A DNA stretch of 64,000 nt from Ruminococcus sp. GTDB taxonomy: Bacteria > Bacillota > Clostridia > Oscillospirales > Ruminococcaceae. A program made the translations under genes and the position numbers. Every line of letters starts with the position of its first letter. Position 1 is the first letter of the stretch. The DNA is taken from positions 186,001-250,000 of the forward strand of contig SVNK01000002.1 of NCBI GenBank assembly GCA_015066935.1, in the 5' to 3' direction. The notes below the pieces were generated by a model. It made no database searches, had not been told where the DNA came from, and saw only the letters and a program-made list of their open reading frames with translations. Shown here piece by piece: positions 1-7,386 of this stretch.

Positions 1-2
1 AG

Positions 3-431
3 GGACATCTTGGCTGGAAATCCAACAGAATAATTGATCCTGACGGTGATGTGGGATATGACGGCGCACAGATTATTGAGGTTCTGACCGAACAGGTGGA
101 CGAGCGTTATCTCGGCTACCTTGAATCAATGGAAATTCCATATATTTTTGCCGGTGAAACGGAGATTGACGTTGAATTTGCACTCTTTAAGCTGAAAAAT
201 ATAATCGGCTGTGATAGACTTCTTCTCAAAGGCGGTAGTATTATCAATGGTGCATTTCAGCGTGCGGATGTCATTGACGAGCTGAGCATTGTTGTCGCAC
301 CGATTACAGCGGATAAAGAGGATAAGCCGTTGTTTATGGACGGTAAGCTGTCTGATTTTGAGCTTTTGAGTGCGGAATGCATTGACGGGAATGTTGTAAT
401 GAGATATAAGAGAAAGGGAGATTCAATATGA
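3..431 (+). CDS. RibD C-terminal (dihydrofolate-reductase-like) domain protein, 5' truncated by window edge
   Basis: The reading frame is open from the first bases of the window, so only the last 142 residues are seen and the true start lies to the left. The visible part begins GHLGWKSNRIIDPDGD and contains LLKGGSIINGAFQRADVIDEL, the glycine-rich NADPH-binding and following region typical of the RibD C-terminal/DHFR-like reductase family. Free-standing members are usually about 180-230 residues and of uncertain substrate; a riboflavin-pathway role is not implied because no other rib genes are near. Its TGA overlaps the ATG of the next gene (ATGA), so the two are probably translationally coupled. 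Family call fairly sure, substrate unknown. Confidence 0.75.
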   Translation, partial: GHLGWKSNRIIDPDGDVGYDGAQIIEVLTEQVDERYLGYLESMEIPYIFAGETEIDVEFALFKLKNIIGCDRLLLKGGSIINGAFQRADVIDELSIVVAPITADKEDKPLFMDGKLSDFELLSAECIDGNVVMRYKRKGDSI

Positions 432-1054
432 ATTTAACACTATTTTCTGATGATTTATCAGACTATTTAAAAGAGGATGAAGTGATTGACTACAGCAATA
501 CAGCGATTGTTCAGCTTGCGGATGAACTGTATTGCAGCGCAGAAGGAAAGACGGCGTATATAAAAGCGGCTTTTGAATTTGTAAGGGATAGGATATCACA
601 TTCGGCGGATATAAATGAAGATATAATAACCTGCTCAGCCTCCGAGGTTTTAAGAGCAAGGCATGGTATTTGCTTTGCGAAATCTCATTTGCTTGCAGCT
701 TTATTGCGTTGCAAATCCATACCAACGGGATTTTGTTATCAAAAGTTGACTTTTGGCGATGAAACATCTCCGGTTCTTGTTTATCATGGATTGAATGGCG
801 TATATCTCAATGAGTACAAAAAATGGATACGTCTTGACGCAAGAGGAAATAAGGGAAAAATAAATGCACAGTTTTCAATTGACGAAGAACAGCTTGCCTA
901 TCTTGTTTGTACTGAAAAGGGCGAGGAGGACGGCTTAGTCATCTATCATACACCTGATAAGAAGATTCTGGAAAAGCTCAGAAATAATAAAACAAGAACA
1001 GAACTCTGGAACAATTTACCCGATGAATTGTCGTCTGAAATTTCTGTTGATTGA
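428..1054 (+). CDS. Transglutaminase-like cysteine protein
   Basis: This 208-residue protein has the transglutaminase-like (papain-fold) triad in the right order and spacing: Cys82 in HGICFAKSH, His120 in LVYHGLNGVYL and Asp137 in WIRLDARGNK. No signal peptide or membrane segment is seen, so it is probably cytoplasmic. Bacterial members are mostly peptidases or amidases of unknown substrate rather than true cross-linkers. It overlaps the upstream RibD-like gene by 4 bp, so the two likely form one transcription unit. It sits in the accessory block left of the serine recombinase and may be cargo of that element. Fold call good; activity inferred. Confidence 0.75.
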   Translation: MNLTLFSDDLSDYLKEDEVIDYSNTAIVQLADELYCSAEGKTAYIKAAFEFVRDRISHSADINEDIITCSASEVLRARHGICFAKSHLLAALLRCKSIPTGFCYQKLTFGDETSPVLVYHGLNGVYLNEYKKWIRLDARGNKGKINAQFSIDEEQLAYLVCTEKGEEDGLVIYHTPDKKILEKLRNNKTRTELWNNLPDELSSEISVD

Positions 1055-1088
1055 GATTTATACATATAATTACAATTATCAATCGTTG

Positions 1089-1105
1089 TGTTGCTATGAG
1101 CAACA
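1089..1105. repeat. 17-bp palindrome, copy 1 (candidate operator)
   Basis: TGTTGCT-ATG-AGCAACA has 7-bp perfect arms around a 3-bp centre and lies 60 bp upstream of the -35 box of the XRE/UDP-glucose dehydrogenase gene. The same arms recur at 1219-1235 with a different centre (GAC). Two identical-arm palindromes on either side of one promoter suggest sites for a dimeric regulator, perhaps the XRE domain encoded just downstream. That link is inference. Confidence 0.6.
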
Positions 1106-1164
1106 TACTTTTTGCTTCGAAGACGGCTTTTTAAACTTTTCTGCATTTATTTACACCAAACTTA

Positions 1165-1214
1165 TTGACATTATGAACTGCATTTGCTATAATAGATGAA
1201 TAGCAAATGCAGTT
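1165..1214 (+). promoter_or_regulatory. Consensus promoter inside a 15-bp inverted repeat, upstream of the XRE-ugd gene
   Basis: A perfect sigma-A-type promoter is present: TTGACA at 1165-1170, a 17-bp spacer, and TATAAT at 1188-1193. The spacer end and -10 box lie within an inverted repeat with 15-bp perfect arms, AACTGCATTTGCTAT at 1176-1190 and its complement at 1200-1214, separated by 9 bp. Because transcription should begin near 1200, the left arm would not be in the RNA, so the repeat fits an operator better than a terminator, although five T follow it. Confidence 0.7.
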
Positions 1215-1218
1215 TTTG

Positions 1219-1235
1219 TGTTGCTGACAGCAACA
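1219..1235. repeat. 17-bp palindrome, copy 2, in the 5' leader of the XRE-ugd gene
   Basis: TGTTGCT-GAC-AGCAACA repeats the arms of the palindrome at 1089-1105. It lies between the predicted transcription start and the AGGAGG ribosome binding site at 1242-1247, so it could act as a DNA operator or as a small RNA hairpin just before the ribosome binding site. Which of these applies cannot be told from sequence. Confidence 0.6.
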
Positions 1236-1252
1236 ATGTCCAGGAGGTAATT

Positions 1253-2743
1253 ATGAAACATTTATCATTGAATAAACTTGCCGAAACAGTGGCAAGCAGA
1301 AGAAAGACACTCGGAATTTCTCAGGCAGCTCTTTCAGAGAGTACAGGAATCAACCGTTCCATCTTATCAAGACTCGAAGCAGAGGACTATTCTCCCTCTG
1401 TTGACCAGCTCCTTGCATTGTCTGAGGTTCTTGATTTCAACTATGCAGATTTATTTGAGGATGATAAAGTGGAAGTCAGCACAGTTGAACGCAAGAAAAT
1501 AGCAGTAGCAGGAACAGGTTATGTCGGATTGTCTCTGGCGGTACTACTTTCACAGCATAACGATGTAACTGCTGTTGATATTGTTCCCGAAAAGGTGGAA
1601 AAGCTGAATAACTGGATTTCTCCCATTCAGGATGACTACATCGAAAAATATCTTGCAGAGCATGAGGAGAGAAGTCTTTCCTTTACTGCAACAACAGATG
1701 CAGAATCTGCATACAAGGATGCTGATTTCATTATTGTGGCAGCTCCTACAAACTACGACCCCAAGACAAATTTCTTTGACTGTTCAGCTGTTGAGAGTGT
1801 TTTATCTCTCATCAAATCAGTTACAGATGGCAGAGAGATAAAGCCTACAGTTGTTATCAAGTCAACAATTCCTGTAGGATATACTGTTCAGGTACGTGAA
1901 AAGCTTGGCATGGACAACATCATTTTCAGTCCTGAGTTTCTCCGTGAAAGCAAGGCTCTTTACGATAATCTCTATCCCAGCCGTATTATTGTCGGTTCAG
2001 ATGAGGCTAACAAAGAGCAAGCTGAAATATTTGCTTCACTTCTCAGACAGGGTGCAGTCAAGACTGATATTCCTGTACTGTTTATGGCTACCACTGAAGC
2101 TGAGGCAACAAAGCTTTTTGTCAACACATATCTTGCTCTCCGTGTAAGCTATTTCAACGAGCTTGATACATATGCAGAGCTTAAAAATCTGGATACAGCA
2201 AGCATTATCAAGGGCGTGTGTCTTGATCCACGTGTTGGTGATTACTATAATAATCCCAGCTTCGGATACGGCGGATACTGTCTGCCTAAGGATACAAAGC
2301 AGCTTCTTGCAAACTATCAGCATGTTCCGCAGAATATGATTACTGCGATTGTAGAATCGAACCGTACACGTAAGGACTTCATTGCTGATCGTGTGCTTGA
2401 AAAGGCAGGATATTACAGCTACAGCGGAAACAACAACTGGAACGCTGACGCCGAAAAGAATATCGTTGTCGGCGTATACCGACTGACAATGAAATCCAAC
2501 AGCGACAATTTTCGTCAATCCTCTATTCAGGGCGTAATGAAGCGTATCAAGGCCAAGGGTGCTGCTATTATAATCTATGAGCCTACACTCAAAGACGGCG
2601 AGACTTTCTTCGGAAGTGTAGTGGTTAATAATATGAAGAAATTCAAGTCTCAGTGTGATGCTATCATCGCAAATCGTTATGATTCCTGTCTTAATGATGT
2701 TGCAGATAAGGTGTACACAAGAGATATTTTCAGAAGAGATTAA
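1253..2743 (+). CDS. UDP-glucose 6-dehydrogenase family protein with N-terminal XRE HTH domain
   Basis: The protein has 496 residues. Residues about 8-65 form a Cro/CI-type helix-turn-helix ([17 protein letters not shown], then [10 protein letters not shown]). Residues from 81 are a nucleotide-sugar dehydrogenase: Rossmann motif GTGYVG at 87-92, [21 protein letters not shown], and catalytic Cys343 in [14 protein letters not shown]-glucose dehydrogenases oxidise UDP-glucose to UDP-glucuronate with two NAD+ and normally lack a DNA-binding domain. The start at 1253 follows AGGAGG by 5 bp; the upstream ATG at 1196 is rejected because it lies at the predicted transcription start and has no ribosome binding site. 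Palindromes around the promoter suggest autoregulation (inference). A weak terminator hairpin follows. Confidence 0.88.
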   Translation: MKHLSLNKLAETVASRRKTLGISQAALSESTGINRSILSRLEAEDYSPSVDQLLALSEVLDFNYADLFEDDKVEVSTVERKKIAVAGTGYVGLSLAVLLSQHNDVTAVDIVPEKVEKLNNWISPIQDDYIEKYLAEHEERSLSFTATTDAESAYKDADFIIVAAPTNYDPKTNFFDCSAVESVLSLIKSVTDGREIKPTVVIKSTIPVGYTVQVREKLGMDNIIFSPEFLRESKALYDNLYPSRIIVGSDEANKEQAEIFASLLRQGAVKTDIPVLFMATTEAEATKLFVNTYLALRVSYFNELDTYAELKNLDTASIIKGVCLDPRVGDYYNNPSFGYGGYCLPKDTKQLLANYQHVPQNMITAIVESNRTRKDFIADRVLEKAGYYSYSGNNNWNADAEKNIVVGVYRLTMKSNSDNFRQSSIQGVMKRIKAKGAAIIIYEPTLKDGETFFGSVVVNNMKKFKSQCDAIIANRYDSCLNDVADKVYTRDIFRRD

Positions 2744-2763
2744 TTCTCTTAATAGTAGAACAG

Positions 2764-2785
2764 ATGCTCCGCTGCGGCGGAGCAT
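2764..2785 (+). terminator. Hairpin terminator after the XRE-ugd gene
   Basis: ATGCTCCGC and GCGGAGCAT form a 9-bp GC-rich stem with a TGCG loop, 20 bp after the stop codon. The following tract is only AT-rich (TAATATTTATT), so it is a moderate-strength candidate. Confidence 0.6.
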
Positions 2786-2821
2786 TAATATTTATTGTGC
2801 TTCAACTTCACAACAAATACC

Positions 2822-2830
2822 TGATATAAT
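2822..2830 (+). promoter_or_regulatory. Extended -10 promoter of the serine recombinase gene
   Basis: TGATATAAT at 2822-2830 is an extended -10 element; the matching -35 region (TTCAAC at 2801-2806) is poor. The recombinase start is 45 bp downstream, behind GAGGGGTGAT. This points to vegetative sigma-A expression, not to a recognisable sporulation promoter, though overlapping weak sites cannot be excluded. Confidence 0.5.
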
Positions 2831-2874
2831 TTAAGCAGAAAAAGCATATACATTGAAATCCGAGGGGTGATACA

Positions 2875-4338
2875 ATGAAAGAATACTGTATGTACCTGCG
2901 AAAATCGAGAGCGGATGTGGAAGCTGAAGCGCGTGGAGAGGGGGAGACCCTCTCCCGTCATCAGAATATGCTTCTGGAAGTTGCTAAACGTCAGAAGCTG
3001 AACATTGTTAAGATATATAAGGAGATCGTCAGTGGTGACAGTATTGCCGCTCGTCCGCAGATGCAGGCTTTGCTTGCAGATGTTACCGAGGGCAGATACG
3101 CAGGAGTACTTGTAGTCGAGATAGAACGTCTTGCGAGAGGTGATACCATAGATCAGGGCATCGTTGCTCAGGCGTTTCGTGACTCATCAACGAAGATAGT
3201 CACTCCGACGAAAACTTACGATCCCGATAACGAGTTCGACGAAGAATATTTTGAGTTCTCGTTGTTTATGAGCCGCCGTGAGTACAAGACTATCAAGCGA
3301 CGTATGCAAGCCGGCAGACTTGCTTCCATTAAAGAGGGAAATTACATAAGTACAACAGCTCCTTATGGTTACAGAAAAATCAATCCCGAGCCAAAGGTGC
3401 ATACTCTTGAAATAATTCCGGAGGAAGCGGAAATCGTCAGGCTAATATACAAGCTTTATCTTGAAGGTCACGGAGCGAAATATATTGCCAACGAGCTTAA
3501 CCGTATGGGAATCAGTCCGCAGAAAAGTCAATTCTGGGAATATCCAAGTATCAAAAAGATACTTGCAAATCCTCTGTACTGCGGAAAAGTTGGCTGGAAA
3601 ACAAAATCAAACGGCGACACGCTGTACAATGGGCTTCATGAGCCTATAGTCAGTGAGGAAACTTTCGATGCTGTTCAGCATAAGAAAAAAACAAATCCGG
3701 CGGCACAGCTCCACCCGAATGACACACTGCTGAATTACTATCACAACGTCCTTTACTGTGCGAATTGCGGACATCAGCTGAGACGCAGAGTAATCGCAAA
3801 CAGCGGTCACGAGTATATACTCTGTACTCACAGGGAATGTCGTGGAAAGATAGTCAGCTCCACTATTGAGTCTGTTGACGAGGCTGCACTTTCGGCTTTC
3901 CGTTATCGCATAAAGCAGCTTGAAAAGCTGAAAAGAAGCGGCAATACAAAGCTGCAAAACGAACCCGACAAAAAAGCTCCGCTTATTGCAGAGCTTGAAA
4001 AGTCCAGACGACAGCTTTTAAGATTGTATGATCTTCTGGAGCAAGAGGTATATGACATAAATACTTTCCTTGAACGCTCCGGTATAGTCAACGAGAAGAT
4101 ACGTTCTCTTGAAGCTGCTATAGAAGAATTAGACAGTGAACAGCAGTTTCTGAAGCTTGCTCCTGATGAAGCTATAAGACGCCTTCAATATGTTATAGAT
4201 AACTTTGCAGATTCTGATCCTGAAGAAAAAAACAGACTGCTGCAAACTGTCGTGAGAAAACTGTACTACAACAAAACTCAAAGAATGTGCAAAAATAAAA
4301 CGGATTCAGATCTTACTCTGAGTGTGGATTTTTTATAA
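2875..4338 (+). CDS. Large serine recombinase (integrase/excisionase)
   Basis: The 487-residue protein begins with a resolvase catalytic domain: Ser11 in MYLRKSR, then conserved arginines in AARPQMQAL and EIERLARGD. A Recombinase domain follows (TTAPYGYRKI, then EIIPEEAEIVRLIYKLYLEG and LANPLYCGKVGW), then a zinc ribbon (CANCGHQLRRR with CTHRECRG) and a charged coiled coil, the standard layout of large serine integrases that act between attachment sites. It ends about 20 bp from a cotJC gene broken after codon 8 on the opposite strand, so it most likely catalysed that insertion and may excise it. No phage structural genes are visible; the element continues beyond the left edge. A separate excision factor was not found. 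Confidence 0.92.
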   Translation: MKEYCMYLRKSRADVEAEARGEGETLSRHQNMLLEVAKRQKLNIVKIYKEIVSGDSIAARPQMQALLADVTEGRYAGVLVVEIERLARGDTIDQGIVAQAFRDSSTKIVTPTKTYDPDNEFDEEYFEFSLFMSRREYKTIKRRMQAGRLASIKEGNYISTTAPYGYRKINPEPKVHTLEIIPEEAEIVRLIYKLYLEGHGAKYIANELNRMGISPQKSQFWEYPSIKKILANPLYCGKVGWKTKSNGDTLYNGLHEPIVSEETFDAVQHKKKTNPAAQLHPNDTLLNYYHNVLYCANCGHQLRRRVIANSGHEYILCTHRECRGKIVSSTIESVDEAALSAFRYRIKQLEKLKRSGNTKLQNEPDKKAPLIAELEKSRRQLLRLYDLLEQEVYDINTFLERSGIVNEKIRSLEAAIEELDSEQQFLKLAPDEAIRRLQYVIDNFADSDPEEKNRLLQTVVRKLYYNKTQRMCKNKTDSDLTLSVDFL

Positions 4339-4380
4339 GGTATATGTACAACAAAGATATTATAATTTTTTCTCATACTG
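4339..4380. other. Predicted element/chromosome junction (att site) within cotJC
   Basis: Between the recombinase stop (4338) and the intact cotJC start (4384-4386), the sequence changes from element to spore-coat gene. The reverse-strand reading is an intact cotJC start of eight codons followed at once by TAA, so the crossover is probably close to 4355-4368. Exact core bases cannot be set without the other junction or an uninterrupted relative. Confidence 0.5.
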
Positions 4381-4386
4381 CCACAT
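4360..4386 (-). pseudogene. cotJC: cotJC, first eight codons only, interrupted by the recombinase element
   Basis: Directly after cotJB the minus strand reads AAAGGAGTTAATT then ATG and codes MWQYEKKL followed by TAA. CotJC, the manganese-catalase-like spore coat protein and usual third gene of the cotJ operon, characteristically begins MW-YEK-L-YP. The ribosome binding site lies in the last codons of cotJB, start and spacing are normal, and the identity is lost at the edge of the serine recombinase gene. I infer that the remaining roughly 180 codons were separated by integration and lie left of the window, to be rejoined if the element excises; permanent loss is the alternative. Confidence 0.75.
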
Positions 4387-4388
4387 AA

Positions 4389-4637
4389 TTAACTCCTTTC
4401 CCAGGGCCACGGATCATCAATCCATGTCCAATGCTGCTGATCATCAGTATCGTCAGGGGTTACAGGTCCGAAACGGCGGACGAACTCGTCAACTGCACTT
4501 TTTCTGAGTGTACGATAACGATTGAACAGAGCGAGGGCTCTGCGACAGTTCGGATGAGTGTCGAGATAGAGGTTCAGCTCTTTGATAGCAAAATCGTATT
4601 TCTGGATTTTATTCATAAGCATGGCACGTTCATTCAT
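4389..4637 (-). CDS. cotJB: Spore coat protein CotJB
   Basis: This 82-residue protein matches the CotJB family over its whole length: an N-terminal helix (LMNKIQKYDFAIKELNLYLDTHPNC), a middle helix with ALALFNRYRTLR, and the end WTWIDDPWPWE. In Bacillus the cotJABC products enter the inner coat under mother-cell sigma-E control. The start ATG overlaps the cotJA stop (ATGA), and the cotJC ribosome binding site lies inside the last codons, as expected for a tightly coupled three-gene operon. Here the third gene is interrupted by a recombinase element. Confidence 0.93.
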   Translation of the reverse strand: MNERAMLMNKIQKYDFAIKELNLYLDTHPNCRRALALFNRYRTLRKSAVDEFVRRFGPVTPDDTDDQQHWTWIDDPWPWERS

Positions 4638-4876
4638 TTACGGGTGCCTCCTCTCTCAAATGGAAATTCAAGGTCGGGGAAGAGTGTGCCTCTGTTTAAG
4701 GCTTCGTCCATGCTGTAGACATCGCCCCACTGCTGGAAGGGGACATATGCCATTGCGAGAGAAACATTATCGGGCAGACGGGATGGGGTATCTGGTGAGC
4801 TATCCATATTTGCATATGCGTCGGGACGCTTACTGACAATAAGTCCATCAATTCCGTCAAATACATTAAGATTCAT
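4634..4876 (-). CDS. cotJA: Spore coat associated protein CotJA
   Basis: The 80-residue product carries the CotJA signature LAMAYVPFQQWGDVYSMDEAL followed by LNRGTLFPDLEFPF, near its usual place at the C-terminal half. It is the first gene of a cotJA-cotJB-(cotJC) operon. The ribosome binding site AAGGAGG is 6 bp before ATG. The 5' leader carries two small inverted repeats. No clear sigma-E promoter was identified by eye. Its presence is direct evidence that this lineage has, or recently had, an endospore programme. Confidence 0.93.
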   Translation of the reverse strand: MNLNVFDGIDGLIVSKRPDAYANMDSSPDTPSRLPDNVSLAMAYVPFQQWGDVYSMDEALNRGTLFPDLEFPFERGGTRK

Positions 4877-4898
4877 GAATATCCTCCTTTCGTTGGAA

Positions 4899-4933
4899 GC
4901 TGCATTGCAGCGTCGTGTGAAGTGTTTTCACAC
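4899..4933. repeat. Two adjacent small inverted repeats in the cotJ leader
   Basis: GCTGCA-T-TGCAGC (4899-4911) and GTGTGAA-N5-TTCACAC (4915-4933) lie side by side, 10-45 bp upstream of the cotJA ribosome binding site. They could be operators or leader hairpins for the cotJ transcript; no known regulator site was recognised. Confidence 0.4.
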
Positions 4934-4990
4934 ATTTTATATTATTCTGTAGGAGGGAAAGTGTTACTGAGATTATGGTCATCACTCTGC

Positions 4991-5019
4991 TTGACTTCGG
5001 ATTGCAGAAGTTGTATAAT
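4991..5019 (+). promoter_or_regulatory. Promoter of the cupin gene
   Basis: TTGACT at 4991-4996, 17-bp spacer, TATAAT at 5014-5019, followed by the ribosome binding site AAAGGAG and ATG at 5058. Confidence 0.7.
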
Positions 5020-5057
5020 TCGATTATAGGTTATTACAATGTAAAGGAGAACATAAA

Positions 5058-5423
5058 ATGGAATTTATAAAGAAGTACAATATTGCAGAACTTTCAAATC
5101 CTGGGGTGGTATCACGTCAGCTTCTAAATCCGGAAAACTCTGAAAGTGTGCGTGTAACTATAACAGAGGTACATCTTGAATCCGGAGCAACGCAGCCGAG
5201 ACATTCTCATGAAAGTTCAGAGCAGATATGGTATGCAGTAAAGGGCAGGGGAGTGCTGCTTCTTGCGGAAAATGAAGAGAAGCTGTTTGAAGCGGGGGAT
5301 GTGGTACGTTTTGGCGACGGGGATATTCATGGACTTCATAATGATTCGGACGAAGAGTTTATCTATATTTCAGTAACTTCGCCACCGATTGATTTCGGGT
5401 ATGCTTATCAGAAAAAAGGATAA
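5058..5423 (+). CDS. Cupin domain protein
   Basis: A single-domain cupin of 121 residues. The two cupin motifs are visible: metal ligands in QPRHSHESSEQIWYAVKGRG and the second motif around FEAGDVVRFGDGDIHGLHNDSDEEFIY, with His, His, Glu and a later His as likely metal ligands. Small cupins of this kind may be sugar isomerases, dioxygenases or ligand-binding proteins, and the sequence alone does not say which. It is monocistronic, with its own promoter and a terminator shared with the convergent suf operon. Confidence 0.8.
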   Translation: MEFIKKYNIAELSNPGVVSRQLLNPENSESVRVTITEVHLESGATQPRHSHESSEQIWYAVKGRGVLLLAENEEKLFEAGDVVRFGDGDIHGLHNDSDEEFIYISVTSPPIDFGYAYQKKG

Positions 5424-5427
5424 ATAA

Positions 5428-5452
5428 AAAAGGAGGCATTTTGCCTCCTTTT
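5428..5452. terminator. Bidirectional terminator between the cupin gene and sufB
   Basis: An 11-bp stem (AAAAGGAGGCA / TGCCTCCTTTT) with a TTT loop lies between two convergent genes, with T-runs on both sides. Confidence 0.85.
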
Positions 5453-5455
5453 GCA

Positions 5456-6382
5456 TTATTTAAGGAATCCGTTGATAATCTGTTCTTCGGCTTCCTGCTC
5501 AGAAAGACCGAGAGTCATCAGCTTGATAAGCTGGTCACCTGCAATTTTTCCGATAGCAGCTTCATGAACGAGCATGGCGTCAACGTCGTTTGCCTCGAGA
5601 GACGGAACGGCAAGAATGCGTCCGCTGTCCATGATAATAGAATCACATTCGGTATGACCGCTGCATGGAGCGTTTCCGACAATACATGCATCAAATTTCT
5701 GATACGATGTATCTTTTGCGACGGAACGTGATATTACATCGGCACTGGAGTTTTCACCGTTGAGAGAAACCTTATAAATGCTGTAAGCCTGCTGGTCCTC
5801 ATGAGTCATAAGACGTTCTCTTACAACGAGTTTTGCGTCCTTTTTAAGTTCGGCAATGGTAGTTCTGTCGGTGGAGTCAACACCCTTTATCTGAACCATT
5901 TCCATTTCAACGGAGCCGCCTTCTTCGATATAGACTTCGGTAACAGGATTAAGGATACGTTTGCCGTTTCCATTTCCCGAGCCGTAATGCTTTTCAACAT
6001 AGCGGACACGTGAATTTTCTCCGATAAAGAATCTGTGGATACCGTCGTGTTCGGAGTCCTGATTACCGCAGTTGTCGATACCGCAGCCGGCAACAATAAG
6101 AATATCACAGTTTTTGCCTACGTAAAAATCATTGTATACCTTTTCGGAAAGTCCGCTTGCACTGAGTACAACAGGGATATGAACGCTTTCGTTAATGGTA
6201 TTGTCCTTAATGATTATATCGATGCCGTTAGAATCTTCTTTAGTTTTTATGTCGATATTGGCTGTTGTATTACGGGCAGCAGTTTCGCCGTTTGCACGGA
6301 GATTATATGCTCCCTCGGGAATCTCGTGAAGACCGGCAACTTCATTGAGAAGTCGTTTCTGAATTTCGTCCATTTTTACCAT
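5456..6382 (-). CDS. sufB: SufB/SufD-family Fe-S cluster scaffold protein
   Basis: The 308-residue protein is the short SufBD type: a beta-helix-like middle (EVYIEEGGSVEMEMVQIKGVDSTDRT), the region with C and H ligands around GNAPCSGHTECDSI, and the C-terminal helical tail PSLEANDVDAMLVHEAAIGKI ... LMTLGLSEQEAEEQIINGFL that binds SufC. With sufC upstream it forms a two-gene SufBC system, the minimal Fe-S assembly machine found in many anaerobes, with no sufS, sufU or sufD nearby. Ribosome binding site AAGGAGG is 7 bp before ATG. Scaffold role known for the family; physiological need inferred. Confidence 0.9.
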   Translation of the reverse strand: MVKMDEIQKRLLNEVAGLHEIPEGAYNLRANGETAARNTTANIDIKTKEDSNGIDIIIKDNTINESVHIPVVLSASGLSEKVYNDFYVGKNCDILIVAGCGIDNCGNQDSEHDGIHRFFIGENSRVRYVEKHYGSGNGNGKRILNPVTEVYIEEGGSVEMEMVQIKGVDSTDRTTIAELKKDAKLVVRERLMTHEDQQAYSIYKVSLNGENSSADVISRSVAKDTSYQKFDACIVGNAPCSGHTECDSIIMDSGRILAVPSLEANDVDAMLVHEAAIGKIAGDQLIKLMTLGLSEQEAEEQIINGFLK

Positions 6383-6394
6383 GTGAATACCTCC

Positions 6395-7123
6395 TTAAAC
6401 AAGCTTGCTGCAAGCGTTTACAGCTGAATCGGTACCCATAAGAGCAGGAAGGATATCTTCTCTGCTGCCCTGACGGGTAACCTCGCCGTCTGAGATGACA
6501 ATAATCTTATCAGCAATATTGAGGATTCTCTCCTGATGGGAAATAATGACGATTGAACGGTCCTTGTAGCTTTCACGCATATTTTCGAAGATACGGATAA
6601 GATTCTGGAAGCTCCAGAGGTCGATACCTGCCTCAGGTTCATCGAACACAACAACCTTTACATCTCTTGCGAGAACGGTAGCGATTTCGATTCTCTTGAG
6701 TTCACCGCCTGAAAGAGAAGCATTGATTTCACGGTTGATATAGTCACGGGCACAAAGTCCGACTTCTGAAAGATAAGCGCAGGCATCGGATACGGAGAGC
6801 TTTTTTCCAGCGGCAATTCTGAGTATATCGAGAACTGTTATACCCTTGAAGCGTACCGGCTGCTGAAAAGCGAAACCTATACCGAGTCTTGCACGCTCTG
6901 TAATGGATTTATCGGTAATATCCTGACCATCAAGAAGAATCTGACCGGAAACAGGCTTTTCGATTCCCGCAATGAGTTTTGCAATAGTTGACTTTCCGCC
7001 GCCGTTGGGACCTGTAATGACAGCAAATTTATTATCCTCAACGGTGAAGCTGACGTTTTTTACAATATCCTTTTGTTTGCCGTCGCCATCAACGCTGAAT
7101 GAAACATTTTTTAATTCCAACAT
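6395..7123 (-). CDS. sufC: SufC, Fe-S assembly ATPase
   Basis: An ABC-type ATPase of 242 residues with Walker A (GPNGGGKST), Q-loop (FAFQQPVRF), signature (LSGGELKRIEIATVLARD), Walker B (VVVFDEPEAGIDLW) and switch His (IISHQ). The FDEPEAGID form is typical of SufC rather than transporters, and there is no membrane partner. SufC powers conformational change in SufB. The start MLELKNVSF at 7123 is preferred to an upstream ATG because AAGGAG precedes it and because the upstream ATG lies at the predicted -10 region. It lies 12 bp upstream of sufB. Confidence 0.93.
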   Translation of the reverse strand: MLELKNVSFSVDGDGKQKDIVKNVSFTVEDNKFAVITGPNGGGKSTIAKLIAGIEKPVSGQILLDGQDITDKSITERARLGIGFAFQQPVRFKGITVLDILRIAAGKKLSVSDACAYLSEVGLCARDYINREINASLSGGELKRIEIATVLARDVKVVVFDEPEAGIDLWSFQNLIRIFENMRESYKDRSIVIISHQERILNIADKIIVISDGEVTRQGSREDILPALMGTDSAVNACSKLV

Positions 7124-7155
7124 TTTGAATATGCTCCTTAAAACGTAATAATAAT

Positions 7156-7184
7156 AGTATACCATAATTTCCTAAATAAATCAA
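7156..7184 (-). promoter_or_regulatory. Promoter of the sufCB operon
   Basis: On the minus strand, TTGATT (7179-7184), 17-bp spacer and TATACT (7156-7161) lie 33 bp upstream of the sufC start. Confidence 0.65.
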
Positions 7185-7297
7185 CATTTTGTAAGCATAA
7201 GCTAACCTTTGAATCTGTATATAGCATGGCATATACAAAAAAAGGGTGTTGATTTTGTGACAAATGTCGGTCATTTGTGTGAATTTAACGAAAACAC

Positions 7298-7326
7298 TTG
7301 AAATTTTTACGGGAATTTGATATAAT
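7298..7326 (+). promoter_or_regulatory. Promoter of the GH3 gene
   Basis: TTGAAA (7298-7303), 17-bp spacer, TATAAT (7321-7326). A small inverted repeat GGTAC ... GTACC follows at 7347-7367 in the leader and could be a regulator site or leader hairpin. Confidence 0.65.
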
Positions 7327-7386
7327 AATATCGTATTATATTTTAGGTACGTAACTTTTTTGTACCATATCAGTGAGGTTTATATT

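Noticed and set aside
1196..1252. Longer start of the XRE-ugd gene at ATG 1196
   Set aside because: It overlaps the predicted transcription start and lacks a ribosome binding site, whereas ATG 1253 follows AGGAGG.
2036..2785. 249-codon open frame on the minus strand inside the UDP-glucose dehydrogenase gene
   Set aside because: It is antisense to a clearly conserved enzyme, has no ribosome binding site and resembles no family; it is a frame shadow.
1..4338. Left block as a prophage
   Set aside because: Only a serine recombinase is phage-like; no capsid, tail, terminase or lysis gene is visible in this part.
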